From Anadara kagoshimensis (lineage: Eukaryota; Mollusca; Bivalvia; Arcoida; Arcidae), in NCBI GenBank assembly GCA_021292105.1, contig CM037857.1, positions 30,184,365 through 30,248,364 of the forward strand: 64,000 nucleotides of DNA, given 5' to 3'. Positions 60,985 to 64,000 of the stretch are shown here, one piece after another. The translations under genes and the position numbers were made by a program. The number at the start of each line of letters is the position of its first letter. The first letter of the stretch is position 1. Below the pieces are notes generated by a model. The model did not search any database, was not told the DNA's origin, and worked only from the letters and a program-made list of their open reading frames with translations.

Positions 60985-62155
60985 TTACCACAGAAGAGTT
61001 CAAAACGTGTGTACATAATATTTTATCAAAAACATAAGTACCAGAGCCGAAATGTTATATTCAGACAAATATTTAAGTTTTGTTGATAAAAAAAAAAAGA
61101 GTTTGCATATGGAAAGACGTTTATTTAAAACTTCAAATCATCAACACCGGAACCAAGATAGAAGTTGACAAAAATAATAATAATAAATTGAGAAATAATA
61201 AATAATTAAAAATTTGAACTACATAAACTAGAGCAATATTACCAAGCTTTAATTTACAGAGTGGGGAACCTACGTTCGTGTGTACGACATCGCGGTACAA
61301 TAGTTCACATTGACGCGATTGTTTTTTTTTAAACTGAAAACTAGCAGATCTAAGAATCCTTTTGTTTGTTAAGTTATTATGTTCTTCTTTAGGCACATTG
61401 AGATAACTATAAACTGATGGGAAGTATGGAAATTCAGTAAACCTCACCACGAGTCGATGGTTTGGTGGCCATTTTTGTGTTTATGACGTAGGTTCTCCAC
61501 CCTGACCTATGTTTGCGAAACATCGATATTCATCCATAGATATGGAAGATACGGAGCAGATACTATATTGGGACGGACGGCCAGAATGACGAATTGACAG
61601 AGGGATAGACGTACAAGGACAAGAGTAATTCATATGTAAACACCCCCAACTTCGTTTTTGTGGGGGGTGGGGGACGGGGTGTTAATTTTGAAATTTATTC
61701 AGAATTCCAATATGCTTCAGAATAAGAGGGCATTCCTATATGCTTTAGAATAAAAGGGCATTCGAATTATTATATAATTCAACTGAGTTACTTTTGACTT
61801 TTGCCACAAGTCTTAATGATATGTCCAGTGTACTTTTATTCATGGTTTTCATTTATCAAGAAAAATGAAGAATTTTCTTTTATTTCCATAATTTTTTCTA
61901 AAAGTATTTGCTTGTAAAATTGATTCTGGAGTTACATGTTGTCAGAATAATCATTTTCAGAAAATTTTATTTACATATATAGATATTTATTTACACGTGT
62001 GTATTTGTTTTAAATACAGTTTAACGTCACAAAGCGTCATTGTAATGGCTGATCAAACCTATAAACATACCATTGTGTAACCACTATAATTATGGCGTCA
62101 ATATTGTACTTTTATACGTGTACATTGGCGCCACTTTTGGTCTACAGAAAAGCAT
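60985..62155. other. no gene identified
   Basis: The 105-codon minus frame at 61133-61450 has a C-terminal Leu-rich stretch but no recognisable family. CACCCCCAAC-TTCGTTTTT-GTGGGGGGTG at 61641-61670 is a hairpin, perhaps the end of a MITE. Confidence 0.4.
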
Positions 62156-62256
62156 TTGTATACAGTACAGACCTGTCCAAAATTTAACACTAAGCTAACA
62201 AATTAATGCCGAATCGACAGTGCATCTAAGGTTTTCGTTAGATGTGTCTCAGCAGC

Positions 62257-64000
62257 TTCTAAATATCTCTTCAAGACTGCTTTTCGGTCGCTGCTATCTA
62301 TCTCTTCAAGACAGCTTTTCGGTTGTTGCTATCTATCTCTTTAAGACAGTTTTCGGATGCTGCTATCTCTCTATTCAAGACAGCTTTCGGTTATTGCTAT
62401 GGTCTATCTCTTCAAGACAGCTTTTCGGTTGTTGCTATCTATCTCTTCAAGACAGCTTTTCGGTTGCTGCTACATGTATCTATCTCTTCAAGACAGCTTT
62501 TCGGTCGCTGCTATATGTATCTATCTCTTCAAGACAGCTCTTCGGTCGCTGCTATCTATCTCTTCAAGACAGCTTTTCGGTCGCTGCTACATGTATCTAT
62601 CTCTTCAAGACAGCTTTTCGGTCGCTGCTATCTATCTCTTCAAGACAGCTCTTCGGTCGCTGCTATCTATCTCTTCAAGACAGCTTTTCGGTTGTTGCTA
62701 TCTATCTCTTCAAGACAGCTTTTCGGTCGCTGCTATCTATCTCTTCAAGACAGCTTTTCGGTTGTTGCTATCTATCTCTTCAAGACAGCTTTTCGGTCGC
62801 TGCTATCTATCTCTTCAAGACAGCTCTTCGGTCGCTGCTATCTATCTCTTCCAGACAGCTTTTCGGTCGCTGCTATCTATCTCTTCAAGACAGCTTTTCG
62901 GTTGTTGCTACATGTATCTATCTCTTCAAGACAGCTTTTCGGTCGCTGCTATATGTATCTATCTCTTCAAGACAGCTCTTCGGTCGCTGCTATCTATCTC
63001 TTCAAGACAGCTCTTCGGTCGCTGCTATCTATCTCTTCAAGACAGCTTTTCGGTTGTTGCTATCTATCTCTTCAAGACAGCTCTTCGGTCGCTGCTACAT
63101 GTATCTATCTCTTCAAGACAGCTTTTCGGTTGCTGCTATATGTATCTATCTCTTCAAGACAGCTCTTCGGTCGCTGCTATCTATCTCTTCAAGACAGCTT
63201 TTCGGTCGCTGCTATCTATCTCTTCAAGACAGCTTTTCGGTTGTTGCTACATGTATCTATCTCTTCAAGACAGCTTTTCGGTCGCTGCTATATGTATCTA
63301 TCTCTTCAAGACAGCTTTTTGGTTGTTGCTATATATCTCTTCAAGACAGCTTTTCGGTTGTTGCTATATATCTCTTCAAGACAGCTTTTCGGTTGTTGCT
63401 ACATGTATCTATCTCTTCAAGACAGCTTTTCGGTCGCTGCTATCTATCTCTTCAAGACAGCTCTTCGGTCGCTGCTATCTATCTCTTCAAGACAGCTTTT
63501 CGGTTGTTGCTATCTATCTCTTCAAGACAGCTTTTCGGTCGCTGCTACATGTATCTATCTCTTCAAGACAGCTTTTCGGTCGCTGCTATCTATCTCTTCA
63601 AGACAGCTTTTCGGTCGCTGCTACATGTATCTATCTCTTCAAGACAGCTTTTCGGTCGCTGCTATCTATCTCTTCAAGACAGCTTTTCGGTCGCTGCTAC
63701 ATGTATCTATCTCTTCAAGACAGCTTTTCGGTCGCTGCTACATGTGTCTATCTCTTCAAGACAGCTTTTCGGTCGCTGCTATCTATCTCTTCAAGACAGC
63801 TTTTCGGTCGCTGCTACATGTATCTATCTCTTCAAGACAGCTCTTCGGTCGCTGCTATCTATCTCTTCAAGACAGCTTTTCGGTCGCTGCTATCTATCTC
63901 TTCAAGACAGCTTTTCGGTCGCTGCTATATGTATCTATCTCTTCAAGACAGCTTTTCGGTCGCTGCTACATGTATCTATCTCTTCAAGACAGCTTTTCGG
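62257..64000. repeat. 35/41-bp minisatellite, runs off right edge
   Basis: Unit TATCTATCTC-TTCAAGACAG-CTTTTCGGTC-GCTGC (35 bp), with a 41-bp variant that inserts TACATG or TATATG. Further variants: CTTTTCGG/CTCTTCGG and GGTCGC/GGTTGT. More than 40 units are visible. The first few are irregular, and the array is headed by a copy of the CAGACCTGTCCAAAATTTAA box at 62163-62200. Confidence 0.96.

Noticed and set aside
61133..61450. 105-codon minus frame with hydrophobic C-terminus
   Set aside because: A single Leu-rich stretch is not enough; no family, no supporting neighbours.
62257..64000. CRISPR-like regular repeats
   Set aside because: Units are contiguous with no unique spacers and the genome is eukaryotic; this is a minisatellite.

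Overview
This is eukaryotic DNA. It is AT-rich, has genes split by GT-AG introns, and is crowded with SINEs, LINE tails, MITEs, Helentron-like elements and minisatellites. The repeat types (tRNA-derived SINEs with AATC tails, elements opening ACAAGAGGCCCATGGGCC, hammerhead-bearing repeats) and the protein similarities point to a mollusc, most likely a bivalve. The species cannot be fixed from the sequence.

Left 37 kb: one gene on the minus strand, the orthologue of BRD8, the bromodomain subunit of the NuA4/TIP60 histone acetyltransferase complex. I placed 20 coding exons by hand, from the start codon at 36843 to 307; the last exon(s) lie beyond the left edge. Splice phases agree at every junction. 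The one problem is exon 2, where a 1-nt shift separates two conserved blocks. The protein has an N-terminal SANT-like block, a coiled coil, an acidic low-complexity middle and a C-terminal bromodomain. Its introns are full of transposons, several with visible target-site duplications.

37-48 kb: LINE remnants on both strands, SINEs, copies of an unnamed 330-bp dispersed repeat, and a frameshifted GT31 beta-1,3-galactosyltransferase pseudogene on the minus strand (45724-47094).

41-52 kb: five copies of a repeat carrying a hammerhead ribozyme motif. One, on the plus strand at 44997-45041, has a complete catalytic core, a perfect 5-bp stem II and a perfect 7-bp stem I. A second (minus, 51800-51845) keeps the core. 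Two monomer units lie about 336 bp apart in tandem at 43.9-44.3 kb. This looks like a retrozyme or Penelope-derived family and is the most interesting signal in the window.

49-64 kb: no convincing gene. The region holds foldback elements (one with a perfect 44-bp inverted repeat), a 205-bp tandem array split by a SINE with a 12-bp target duplication, a 78-bp array readable as a 26-residue repeat, two TIR elements, and a 35/41-bp minisatellite running off the right edge.
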